DNA of 64,000 nt. Origin: Firmicutes bacterium UBA1702 (GTDB taxonomy: Bacteria; Bacillota; Clostridia; Peptostreptococcales; Anaerovoracaceae). Position numbers and translations under genes: made by a program. Numbering within the stretch: position 1 is the first letter of the stretch; each line of letters starts with the position of its first letter. The notes below the pieces were generated by a model. It searched no databases. It had not been told where the DNA came from and saw nothing but the letters and a program-made list of their open reading frames with translations. Positions 24,791 through 33,271 of this stretch are shown in pieces. Where the stretch lies: assembly GCA_002320005.1 (NCBI GenBank), contig DCJK01000023.1:42746-106745 (forward strand), in the 5' to 3' direction.

Positions 24791-27700
24791 ATGAAGAAAA
24801 GACTAGTTAAACTTGTTGTAATGGCATTGATCTTTTCACTGGTAATGCCAATGGCTGCTTTTGCTTCTGTCGAAGAGCTGAATTTAGACACAACAACACC
24901 TGGTATCTCATTAGCTGGAATTTATCCGGCATATGACGATATCGAATTCCAGTACTCACTGACGGAAGAAGCTACTCACGAAGTAACAATTCCTACGAAT
25001 CTTGACGCTGCGGCACTTCAGGCAGCCGTAGACGAAGGAACCATTTCGTTCTCTCTGGTAAGAGATGAAGAAAGAAGCTACCTTGATCCTGAACTGTATC
25101 CTTTCCCTCAGAAGGGCGGAGCCATTTCAGAATGGAAGGACAAAGAAGAAACAGAGGTAATCACTGTTGAAGAAATCAAAGTTGAAGGCACTAATCTGGT
25201 TGTGAAATTCAATACATTGGGAACTGAATTCTACTACACAGCAGATAAAACTGCCAGTGCAGATGTAAAAAAGGTATACTCAATAGATCACTCCAACGGA
25301 GGAAGCTGGCTTGACAAATGCGGATACTTTGATCTGACTGCCGCTGTAGGAGGAACTGCTGCAGGTTCCGTACATGCAAAGGTTGTTCCTTACGATTCAT
25401 ATCGCACACCTTATGAACTCTTCGACGAAATCGAAGCGCTGAAATCATATAAGGGTGACAGATATGTTGAGGTGGGCTCCATAGGTCATACTACAATTGA
25501 CTCATATGACACACCTTATGTCATCGTATCCAGCGACAAGAAAGCCGTAAAGGAATGGCTGGAATACACTGAACTTTCAGAAACAAACCCTGAAAAGGTT
25601 TTAGCTGATATCAAGGAAGGCAAGTATGATGATTTAAAGGTTCCTCTTTATATCAGCAACTGCCATACCAACGAGAACTCTGCAGTAAACGGTATTATGA
25701 ACATGATTCAGGTGCTGGCTTATGAAGATGAAATCGAATTAAGAACACTTGAGAAATATACAGAGTTAGGCATAGAAACATTAGAAAATGAAAAAGAAAA
25801 TATTTTCGGAACAAGCATCTCTGGTATCTACGGCGAGTGGGCTTCCGAGCTGGGAAGATTAAGAGGAGAAAACGGTGATGTAAAGGATTACGAAAACTGG
25901 GTTCTTTACGGTTATTCATCAGTAGTGGAGTTTGAAAAGTATTATGAAACCGGCCTTGATGAATTCACCATCGATGATCTCCTTGATGATGTATTCTTTG
26001 TTTGCGTTCCTACCATGAACATGGAAGGCTACATGCAGCAGACAAGAGCTCCCGGAGTGGGCTTTGACCCTAACAGAGATTACGCTAACCAAACTATGAA
26101 TGAAGATGCCAACGCTATGGCATTTATGGCCAAGTGGAATCCTATGGTTTACACAGAAATTCACGGAAGAGTTGAAGGCATGCTGGTAGAACCATGCGGA
26201 GCACCGCATAACCCTAACATAGAATATGACCTCATCGGAAAGAAGTTCGTGAAACTGGGTGAAGCATTAGGTAATGCAGCTGTTGCAAATAACGAAAAGT
26301 TCAACAGCTACGAGATGCCTGCCCGTGACTACATCGAATACGATCCGGACTCTCCTACAGGCGTGCAGTGGGGTTCACCTTGGGATGACCTGGCAACCAA
26401 CTTCGGTTCACAGTTCCCTGTATTCTACGGAACCTGCGGAATCACCTGGGAAATGCCTGCTTATGATGACATCACTGCAGAACAGGTAATCCCTAGCGGA
26501 CTTCTCGGCCAGGGAAGATACGTACAGGAAAACAAGACTGAACTGCTGACAAGTCAGGCAGAACTTTTCGCAAGAGGTTTAGCTAACGAAAATTCCAACG
26601 ATGAAGTTGCAAAATACTTTGTAAGCCAGTATGACGAGCCATATGCACAGGCTGATATCATGAGACCTGTATTTGACGGCGAAGGCGAAAACGGCAACTA
26701 CTACCCTGAATGCCTGATAATCCCTATGGACAAAGAAAATCAGGACAACATCCAGGATGCTGCAGAAGCAGTTAAGTGGATCGCAAGAAACGATATGAAG
26801 TACAAGATTGCAGAAAAATCCTTCACATATGACGGAGTTGAGTATCCTGCAGGAACAATCATCGCTTCCATGTACCAGGCCAAGAGATCACTGCTGTATG
26901 CAAACTTCGGTCCTGGAACATTCGTAACAGTTTGGAAGGGATTATATTCCGAAGCATTCTCGCAGCACCCTTATGCTCGCGGATTCGAAATCATAACAGT
27001 AGCAGAACCTGCTGCATATGAAGCCATCGATGCAGTTTGCAAAGACGGTTATGACTACGAAGGAACACTGGATTACTTATCAGACTTTGCTACACAGTTC
27101 AGCGGAGTTACCGGTGCCGACGTTATCATTTCCAACGCTTCAGAAGATACTGCATGTGCAGTTAACGATCTGCTGAGAGCAGGCAAGACTGTAGCTATGA
27201 TTACAGAAGGCGACCATATGGGAGATTTCATCTGCTCATATGATGACTTCATGACAGTTGCAGATGAATATATCTTAAGTGCCGAAGGCGTATACGGTGC
27301 TGATTATGTGGCTGCCGTAATCGTAAAATCACCTGAGGTATACATCACCGGAGCCAATGCACCAGCCACAGCAGGTAACATCGAACTTAAAGGCGGAAAC
27401 AGCTACTGCTTCGATGTATATGCGCTGACTCACATGGGATTTGATTTAACAGAACAGGCTACCAGTGCTGACGCCATCGTAGGCGCAAGCTTCGGAAGAA
27501 ACAGCGAAGATACTTATGCTAAACAGGCTGTTCTGGAAGGAACTCCTTATATGGTATGGGGCAGAGACTCCGCATTAAGCGGAATCCTTGCCGGTGTTAC
27601 AAAAGCCGGACTGGAAAACGGAACCGATGCACTGGTAAATGTAGAATATCCAAATACTACACTTATCAATGCCAATTATGTTCTGGACGGAGATGACCTG

Positions 27701-28162
27701 AACTATCAGATTGAACCAAGCTACTTCTCAGAAATACCTGAGGGCGCAACTGTATTGGTAAAGAATGCAGGCAAGACTCCGATGGTTGGATGCATAGGCA
27801 TATTCAATGCTGATAACCAGGCAGAGTTTGACGCTTACAACACTTCGGCAGTTGCCTTCGAATATCAGGGTGACGGAATGGATGTTGTGGCATTTGCCAA
27901 CTCCCTTACTCACAAGGGACACATTCAGGATGAGTTCAAGTATATTGCAAACTTCCTGTTCTCAAGAGCTCTCGGCGACACTGCATATGCAGGTGTTGAA
28001 AACCCGGGTTCCGGAGATGAGGAGCCTGGACAGGAAACCGAAAAGCCTAACACAGGTGACGCTAACAATGTAATGCTCTGGATTGTTCTGGCAGTAGTAT
28101 TCGGCGGCGCAGCAACAGGAACAGTTGTGGTCGTTAGAAGAAACAGAAGATTTGAACAATAA
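24791..28162 (+). CDS. Secreted, wall- or membrane-anchored M14-family metallocarboxypeptidase
   Basis: Large extracellular protein of 1123 aa. A signal peptide is clear (MKKRLVKLVVMALIF then a likely AFA cut before Ser26). The zinc-carboxypeptidase motif HxxE is at 292-295 (NCHTNENSAVNG), the third ligand His is about 458 (YTEIHGRVEG), the substrate-binding Asn-Arg in FDPNRDY lies just before it, and the catalytic Glu is probably 554 (GITWEMPAYDD). The remaining 500 residues lack obvious repeats. The C-terminus is EEPGQETEKPNTGD, a hydrophobic helix and RRNRRFEQ, which looks like a sorting signal with PNTGD in place of LPxTG. Codon use is highly biased, suggesting strong expression. It probably degrades host or dietary peptides at the cell surface. 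Confidence 0.87.
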   Translation: MKKRLVKLVVMALIFSLVMPMAAFASVEELNLDTTTPGISLAGIYPAYDDIEFQYSLTEEATHEVTIPTNLDAAALQAAVDEGTISFSLVRDEERSYLDPELYPFPQKGGAISEWKDKEETEVITVEEIKVEGTNLVVKFNTLGTEFYYTADKTASADVKKVYSIDHSNGGSWLDKCGYFDLTAAVGGTAAGSVHAKVVPYDSYRTPYELFDEIEALKSYKGDRYVEVGSIGHTTIDSYDTPYVIVSSDKKAVKEWLEYTELSETNPEKVLADIKEGKYDDLKVPLYISNCHTNENSAVNGIMNMIQVLAYEDEIELRTLEKYTELGIETLENEKENIFGTSISGIYGEWASELGRLRGENGDVKDYENWVLYGYSSVVEFEKYYETGLDEFTIDDLLDDVFFVCVPTMNMEGYMQQTRAPGVGFDPNRDYANQTMNEDANAMAFMAKWNPMVYTEIHGRVEGMLVEPCGAPHNPNIEYDLIGKKFVKLGEALGNAAVANNEKFNSYEMPARDYIEYDPDSPTGVQWGSPWDDLATNFGSQFPVFYGTCGITWEMPAYDDITAEQVIPSGLLGQGRYVQENKTELLTSQAELFARGLANENSNDEVAKYFVSQYDEPYAQADIMRPVFDGEGENGNYYPECLIIPMDKENQDNIQDAAEAVKWIARNDMKYKIAEKSFTYDGVEYPAGTIIASMYQAKRSLLYANFGPGTFVTVWKGLYSEAFSQHPYARGFEIITVAEPAAYEAIDAVCKDGYDYEGTLDYLSDFATQFSGVTGADVIISNASEDTACAVNDLLRAGKTVAMITEGDHMGDFICSYDDFMTVADEYILSAEGVYGADYVAAVIVKSPEVYITGANAPATAGNIELKGGNSYCFDVYALTHMGFDLTEQATSADAIVGASFGRNSEDTYAKQAVLEGTPYMVWGRDSALSGILAGVTKAGLENGTDALVNVEYPNTTLINANYVLDGDDLNYQIEPSYFSEIPEGATVLVKNAGKTPMVGCIGIFNADNQAEFDAYNTSAVAFEYQGDGMDVVAFANSLTHKGHIQDEFKYIANFLFSRALGDTAYAGVENPGSGDEEPGQETEKPNTGDANNVMLWIVLAVVFGGAATGTVVVVRRNRRFEQ

Positions 28163-28197
28163 TCGAAGGTTATAAACTGGACATAAGATAAGTTAAA

Positions 28198-28231
28198 AAA
28201 CAACCGGCCGGGTCAGCCCGACCGGTTGTTT
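28198..28231. terminator. Bidirectional terminator after the M14 gene
   Basis: AAACAACCGG (28198-28207) pairs with CCGGTTGTTT (28222-28231); an inner GGG/CCC extension makes the stem longer. It serves the two convergent genes. Confidence 0.9.
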
Positions 28232-28247
28232 CTTTGCAGCAGCCTTA

Positions 28248-29273
28248 TCAGCGGCGTGGCTGCGGCCTTTGAGGCCTGCGGCAGCATTCGTCCTGCCTGC
28301 AGTCATCATCACATCTGTCAGAGTCTTCTCTATGGCAGCAATCATTTTTTTCATGGTTATCGCTACAGCAGTTTTCTTCCGTATCTTCTTCTTTGATCTG
28401 ATTAGGGAACAGGGCAGGGAATGTGGTGCAGATAGTGTTCTGCTGCAGAGCAGCCTGAGCATATCCTGTTGAAAGAACACACAGCTGAACAGGAACTACA
28501 ATTTTCTTTTCACATGTGACGCATATGGCTATGATAAGATTTCCGCTTACGCAGCCGTCACAGTCAACGGACAGATCTCTTCCGCAATTGTTGGTAGCAA
28601 GGCGTGCTTCACAGGCAGAATTGCAGAATTCAGTAAATCTAGGGACAAAAGCAGTATCTATAGCAGAAGGCATACATATCTCAAAGAAGTTGGTAAGTAT
28701 TAGAGGTTCTGCCGCACCTGCAATATTTACATCGGTGCATACGGTGAAAATAACATCATTATTGCAGCTGTCACACAGCAGAAGATCCAGTTCTATAATC
28801 ACATTTCCTGATATGGAAATATTCTGAGTACCAAAGATAGGTGTACCCATGCATTTGTCGTCACAGTTGTCGGTTTCGGCATAGAGAAGCCGTTCTGACA
28901 AATTACCATCAGCACCTACAACAGTAAGAATTTCACCTTCGCCGTTTCTTAAAAATGTTGCCCCGGAAATATCAGTATTGACATTCAGTCTCAGATTTGA
29001 CGGATCATCCACATTATGCGGGTTAAAGCTTCTCCTGCATCGTATATCTATAACGCGTTTTACTCTGTGTCCTGCCGGAATACGGGGACTGAAACTCTGA
29101 TTCTGCACGGTCTTCATTCCCTGAAGGTTAAACAGAACAGCATCAAAGACTTTCTGAACATATATAGGTTCGCTCTTGAGGCTGTCTATATCACCGTTGA
29201 ATTCACATATAGTATTGGCATTACAGCAGTTTTGATAGAGATCTTGAGAAACTCTACCACCAAAGCAGCTCAT
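28248..29273 (-). CDS. Cys-rich hypothetical protein with charged CC-rich tail
   Basis: A 341-aa protein not assigned to a known family by me. It opens MSCFGGRVSQDLYQNCC and contains YVQKVFDAVLFNLQGMK, then a long beta-rich middle with many single Cys, and ends in a hydrophilic tail with repeated Cys pairs (ENCCSDNHEKNDCCHRED, then DECCRRPQRPQPRR). No signal peptide or membrane helix is visible. This makeup is typical of cross-linked spore-coat or exosporium proteins; a CATATACTA box upstream resembles the -10 of mother-cell sporulation sigma factors. Start ATG at 29273 after a strong aaggaggt. Spore function is an inference. Confidence 0.7.
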   Translation of the reverse strand: MSCFGGRVSQDLYQNCCNANTICEFNGDIDSLKSEPIYVQKVFDAVLFNLQGMKTVQNQSFSPRIPAGHRVKRVIDIRCRRSFNPHNVDDPSNLRLNVNTDISGATFLRNGEGEILTVVGADGNLSERLLYAETDNCDDKCMGTPIFGTQNISISGNVIIELDLLLCDSCNNDVIFTVCTDVNIAGAAEPLILTNFFEICMPSAIDTAFVPRFTEFCNSACEARLATNNCGRDLSVDCDGCVSGNLIIAICVTCEKKIVVPVQLCVLSTGYAQAALQQNTICTTFPALFPNQIKEEDTEENCCSDNHEKNDCCHREDSDRCDDDCRQDECCRRPQRPQPRR

Positions 29274-29311
29274 ATATTTACCTCCTTAAACAGTCCAATA
29301 TCTTTCTCTGA

Positions 29312-29337
29312 TAGTATATGAAAAAATATAAAAATGT
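29312..29337 (-). promoter_or_regulatory. Possible SigK/SigE-type promoter of the Cys-rich gene
   Basis: Minus strand: AC (29337-29336), 15-base spacer, CATATACTA (29320-29312), which fits the CATAnnnTA -10 pattern of SigK. The region is A+T-rich, so a chance match is possible. No good sigma-A promoter was seen. Confidence 0.35.
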
Positions 29338-29382
29338 GTTATTATGTTAAATACAAAAACCAGGGAAAGAAGGAGAAATAAT

Positions 29383-30162
29383 ATGCTTACCCTTGAACGC
29401 CAGGAAAAGATAAAAGACATGCTTCTTGAGAATAAAACCGTTCAGGTTGCAGAACTGTCGGACCTGTTTAAAGTGAGTTTTGAAACCATAAGAAGAGATC
29501 TGAAAGTTCTTGAGAAGGAAGGTTTTGCGGAAAAAACTTACGGAGGAGCAGTGCTGATTGAAAAAGTAAGTCACAAGGCAAGCTATCAGGTATTGTCACA
29601 TATAATGGTGGAAACAAAAAGAAAACTGGCAGAGGCAGCTGCCGCTTTCATTGATGAGGGTGACTGCATATACATAGATTTTTCAACCACCTGCGGGCAG
29701 ATGGTATATACAATACCGGACGTCCAAATAAATGTTCTGACATCTTCTCTTGCGGTAATAAACGCACTGAAAGACAAGGAAAAAATTTCTCTGCTCACTA
29801 CCGGAGGGATGTGGGATAAGAACAACTACGCCTTTATGGGACTGGCTGCTGCGCAGAATCTTAAGCAGTTTCATGTGGATAAAGCATTTATTTCATGCCG
29901 CGGACTCAGCATTGAGCATGGTCTTTCAGATCGTACTGAAGATGAAGCGTCCATAAGGAGTATTATAATAGAAAATGCCAATGAGGTTTTTCTTCTTGCA
30001 GATGAGAGTAAATTTGATAAAGATGCTTTTGTAAAAACAGGAGATCTTAAAAGGGTAACGACTGTCATAACTGACAAAAAAACTGATGCACGATGGGCAG
30101 ATTTTTTTAGAAATAACAATATAAGATGCATAGACGGGCATCTCCTGGAGTCCGGAAAATGA
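29383..30162 (+). CDS. DeoR-family transcriptional regulator
   Basis: Sugar-metabolism repressor of 259 aa from the ATG at 29383 after aaggaga; the 13-codon upstream extension is rejected. Residues 1-55 are the DeoR helix-turn-helix (LERQEKIKDMLLENKTVQVA, then VSFETIRRDLKVLEKEG). The C-terminal half is the DeoRC sensor fold that binds a phosphorylated sugar, with YIDFSTTCGQM, LTSSLAVINAL, TTGGMWD and LLADESKFDK. It directly precedes the GPH-aminotransferase-kinase-aldolase cassette and the repeat cluster at 30176-30254, so it is almost certainly the local regulator, and its inducer is probably the phospho-sugar made by the FGGY kinase. Confidence 0.93.
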   Translation: MLTLERQEKIKDMLLENKTVQVAELSDLFKVSFETIRRDLKVLEKEGFAEKTYGGAVLIEKVSHKASYQVLSHIMVETKRKLAEAAAAFIDEGDCIYIDFSTTCGQMVYTIPDVQINVLTSSLAVINALKDKEKISLLTTGGMWDKNNYAFMGLAAAQNLKQFHVDKAFISCRGLSIEHGLSDRTEDEASIRSIIIENANEVFLLADESKFDKDAFVKTGDLKRVTTVITDKKTDARWADFFRNNNIRCIDGHLLESGK

Positions 30163-30175
30163 AAAAACAGCAGTT

Positions 30176-30254
30176 TGTGGCTTTGATATCACAAATGTGG
30201 TTTTTATACAAAATGTTAATAAATAATGTGGTTTTTGAAGAAAAAAACACCACA
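30176..30254 (+). promoter_or_regulatory. Repeated TGTGG operator cluster upstream of the catabolic cassette
   Basis: TGTGGTTTTT occurs at 30196-30205 and 30227-30236 (31 bases apart), a variant TGTGGCTTTG at 30176-30185 (20 bases before), and an inverted CCACA at 30250-30254. Spacings near whole helical turns put the sites on one face of the DNA. TATCACA also occurs at 30187 and about 30267. They lie between the DeoR gene and the promoter it would control. Confidence 0.6.
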
Positions 30255-30279
30255 AAAACCAAAAAATATCACATAAAGC

Positions 30280-30308
30280 TTGACAACTTCAACCCTCCTT
30301 TTTATAAT
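30280..30308 (+). promoter_or_regulatory. Consensus sigma-A promoter of the catabolic cassette
   Basis: Perfect TTGACA (30280-30285), 17-base spacer, perfect TATAAT (30303-30308), just downstream of the repeat cluster; such a strong promoter would need repression. Confidence 0.9.
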
Positions 30309-30382
30309 GTACTAAAATAAATGCACGAAAAACATCTGTTTTGTGTAAAAAAGAACGCAATTATAAAAAGGAGGTTTATTTT

Positions 30383-31780
30383 ATGAGTAAATCCACACAT
30401 CTCACTCCTGCCAGGAGGCTGGGATACGCATCAGGCATTACGACTGAATCTGTTGTTTACAATGCCTTCTACATCTATTTTGTAATATTCCTGACCAACG
30501 TTGTAGGAATGAATCCTGCTCTTGCAGGCACAGTTTCACTGATATCCGTTTGTGTAGATGCGGTAACTGACCCGCTCATCGGTTGGATATGCGACAAACC
30601 GCATGTTGACTCCAAGAAGTTCATGCTGGTAGGAGGTCTTCTTACAGGTATCCTTTTTGGACTGACCTTCGTGGTAATTGACGCCAGTCCTGTGGTGGAA
30701 TTTATCTATTATGTGCTTGTATCTTCACTGATGTGGTGCGCATACACAGCTTTCTGCATCCCTTACTATGCATGTTGTGCACAGATGACCGACAATTATG
30801 ACGAGCAGACAAAGATAAGAGGAATCTCATCCACAATGAATGCATTTGTAATTTATGTCGGATGTGTATTCCCGATTCTCTTTATCGGAGCATTTATGGG
30901 AATGGGCGTTGATGCAGGCCTTTCATGGACTCTGGCAGCCTTCTGTATAGGCGCAATTTCAATGGTATTTGGTGTTATCAACTATGTATCCATCAAGGAT
31001 GTTGAGTTTATCAAAAAAGCCGTTATTGAAGAAAGCGATGGTCTGTTAAAGACATACAAGGAGATAATAAAGCTGAAACCTATGAGATTTTTCATCCCTT
31101 GGGTATTCTTCTACCTCTTCGGATCTGCTATGGTTACTGCCAATACGGACTATCTCATTATATATGCAGCAGGATCTTCACCTGACGCTATCACAGGAAC
31201 AGCACTTATGACACTGCTGTGCTTCCTCATCGGCTCACCGTTACTTACGGTAATAGGACATAAGTTTGACAGAAAACCTGCAGTAATGGTTGCTTTCGGA
31301 ATTACCCTCGTAGGAGTTCTGGTATGCAGAATTATAGGAATCGACAGCTTGTTTATGATTTACATACTGACTATCTTAAACGGTGTTGCATGTGTAGGTT
31401 TCTGGTGCTTCTTCTATGACTTCTCATACGATATAATTGAGCTGGATGAGTACAAGAATCATAAGAACCGTGCAGGCGCGATAACTTCATTCCCTCAGTT
31501 GGTTCAGAAGCTTGGAAACGCAGTAGGACTTCAGGTTATAGGAATAGTTCTCGCAGCAGTAGGATTTGATGCAAGCCTCGCACAGCAGTCACAGACAGCA
31601 GTAAACGGAATTCAGAACATTTCAACTGTTTTCCTGGCAATCTGCATTGGTATTTCACTGATATGCCTCGCTGCATATCCTATCAACAGAAAAGTATATG
31701 CTAAACTTCAGGCAGCTAATGAGCGCAGAAGAAACGGAGAAGTGGATTTCCATGATCCTGATGTTGATAAGATTTTATAA
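30383..31780 (+). CDS. GPH-family sugar:cation symporter (MFS fold)
   Basis: Twelve-helix carrier of 465 aa in the glycoside-pentoside-hexuronide family, which imports sugars and related polyols or acids with Na+ or H+ and leaves them unphosphorylated. ATG at 30383 follows aaaaggaggt. Family marks are DAVTDPLIGWICD in helix 2, the long interdomain loop, and DIIELDEYKNHKNRAGAITSF in the second half. As first gene after the promoter it is the expected uptake step, and the FGGY kinase two genes later would then phosphorylate the product inside the cell. Confidence 0.9.
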   Translation: MSKSTHLTPARRLGYASGITTESVVYNAFYIYFVIFLTNVVGMNPALAGTVSLISVCVDAVTDPLIGWICDKPHVDSKKFMLVGGLLTGILFGLTFVVIDASPVVEFIYYVLVSSLMWCAYTAFCIPYYACCAQMTDNYDEQTKIRGISSTMNAFVIYVGCVFPILFIGAFMGMGVDAGLSWTLAAFCIGAISMVFGVINYVSIKDVEFIKKAVIEESDGLLKTYKEIIKLKPMRFFIPWVFFYLFGSAMVTANTDYLIIYAAGSSPDAITGTALMTLLCFLIGSPLLTVIGHKFDRKPAVMVAFGITLVGVLVCRIIGIDSLFMIYILTILNGVACVGFWCFFYDFSYDIIELDEYKNHKNRAGAITSFPQLVQKLGNAVGLQVIGIVLAAVGFDASLAQQSQTAVNGIQNISTVFLAICIGISLICLAAYPINRKVYAKLQAANERRRNGEVDFHDPDVDKIL

Positions 31781-31813
31781 TCATAAATACTATAAAAAAC
31801 AGGAGAGATTTAT

Positions 31814-33247
31814 ATGTCAAAGCTATTAAATGAGTACGATTACGATTCCATACATGCACAGGCAGGAGAGCTGATGAAGCACAGAAAGCATCTGAAGCAA
31901 AGTGCTGTAGACAAGTATATGGATTATTTCAATACAAAATGTGCAAAGTCCAAGGCCGAAACTCTGCTGGCAAAAGAGGTGATTCCGGGAGGAATTCAGC
32001 ATAATCTTGCCAACAATCATCCTTTCGCATTAGCCATCGAAAAGGCAGACGGACCTTATCTCTATGACATAGACGGAAATCGTTACATCGACTTTTTATG
32101 CGCCGGCGGTCCTATCATACTTGGAAACAATTATCCGGCAGTGAGAGATGCAGCGGTAAAGCAGATCGTTGAAAACTCATCGCTTACAGGCCTTTACAGC
32201 CCATACGAGAGAGAACTTGCCGAACTTATTCACAAGTATATGCCGAGTATTGAAATGTATCGCTCTCTTGGAAGCGGAACAGAAGCTGATATAATTGCCA
32301 TTCGTCTTGCAAGAGCATATACAGGTAAAAAGCACATTATAAGAATAATGGGCGGTTATCACGGATGGAGTGATCAGCTGGTATATAACAGTTCCAGTGC
32401 AAAAAACGATATGCTAAACGGCATTCCTGTGGACTGTTTCCAGAATACCCACTCGGTTCCGGTAAACGATGTTGAAGCTCTGGAAGCGACTATCGAAAAA
32501 TATGAAAAAGAAGGCGGAGTTGCAGCTTTTGTTATGGAGGCTGTAGGTCAGGACAGCGGAGCTGTTCCGACAACCAAAGAATATCATCGTGCTGCAAGGG
32601 AACTTTGTGACAAGCACGGAATGCTTCTCATATACGATGAAGTAGTAACAGGCTTCAGATTGGGAATGGGAGGCGCTCAGGCTATATTTGGAACTCATCC
32701 GGATCTTACCGTGTTTGGAAAGATAATAGGCGGAGGTTTTGGAAGCTCCGGCGGAATAGGCGGAAGAAAAGATATTATGAGTCTGCTGGCTGCCGGCGTA
32801 TCTGCGGAAGCTGAAAACAAGGTAAAAGTCGGAGGAACCCTCAGTGCAAACCCTCTCACTACTCTTGGAGGAATTACTGTAATAAAGGAACTGGCCGCAA
32901 AAAATGTGCATGCCCAGCTGGATAAGGCATCCGAATATTTCATGAAGGGAATAGAGGAAATATCTGAAAAATACAATGTGCCTGCATTGATTTTCCATCA
33001 TTCCTCAATTCTCCACATAGATGTTCACGGACTCCAGCACATTCCGTATTTCTATAAACCGGAAGATCCTGAGTACAATGTTCAGCTCATGGATGCCTAC
33101 AAGAACTATATTGAATTTTCAATGGCACTTGCAGCAGAAGGTCTGATAATAGCCAATGGCGGAAAAACTTATCTTCCATATGGAAGTATCGGAATTCTGG
33201 ATGATGCTCTTGACGTTTATGACAGAGTGTTCAGCCAGTTTGAGTAA
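31814..33247 (+). CDS. Class III aminotransferase, glutamate-1-semialdehyde-aminomutase-like
   Basis: PLP enzyme of 477 aa. The fold-type I marks are the phosphate-binding SGTEAD (154-159), GYHGW (181-185), the PLP-ring Asp in YDEVVTGFR (Asp275) and the Schiff-base Lys303 in FGKIIGGGFGSSGG. About 50 extra N-terminal residues precede the usual start. Sequence is closest in style to glutamate-1-semialdehyde aminomutase, but there is no heme pathway here; it sits between a sugar symporter and a sugar kinase. It probably removes or shifts an amino group on an amino sugar, amino polyol or similar substrate, giving a ketose or ketone for the kinase. Amination of an aldehyde product is the alternative. 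Start ATG 31814 after aggaga. Confidence 0.85.
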   Translation: MSKLLNEYDYDSIHAQAGELMKHRKHLKQSAVDKYMDYFNTKCAKSKAETLLAKEVIPGGIQHNLANNHPFALAIEKADGPYLYDIDGNRYIDFLCAGGPIILGNNYPAVRDAAVKQIVENSSLTGLYSPYERELAELIHKYMPSIEMYRSLGSGTEADIIAIRLARAYTGKKHIIRIMGGYHGWSDQLVYNSSSAKNDMLNGIPVDCFQNTHSVPVNDVEALEATIEKYEKEGGVAAFVMEAVGQDSGAVPTTKEYHRAARELCDKHGMLLIYDEVVTGFRLGMGGAQAIFGTHPDLTVFGKIIGGGFGSSGGIGGRKDIMSLLAAGVSAEAENKVKVGGTLSANPLTTLGGITVIKELAAKNVHAQLDKASEYFMKGIEEISEKYNVPALIFHHSSILHIDVHGLQHIPYFYKPEDPEYNVQLMDAYKNYIEFSMALAAEGLIIANGGKTYLPYGSIGILDDALDVYDRVFSQFE

Positions 33248-33271
33248 TGACCTTTGCAAGGAGGTGTAAAT

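Noticed and set aside
24706..24810. Short GTG-initiated frame overlapping the start of the M14 peptidase gene
   Set aside because: The gggagg site abuts the GTG with no spacing, and the frame has no recognisable content; more likely untranslated leader.
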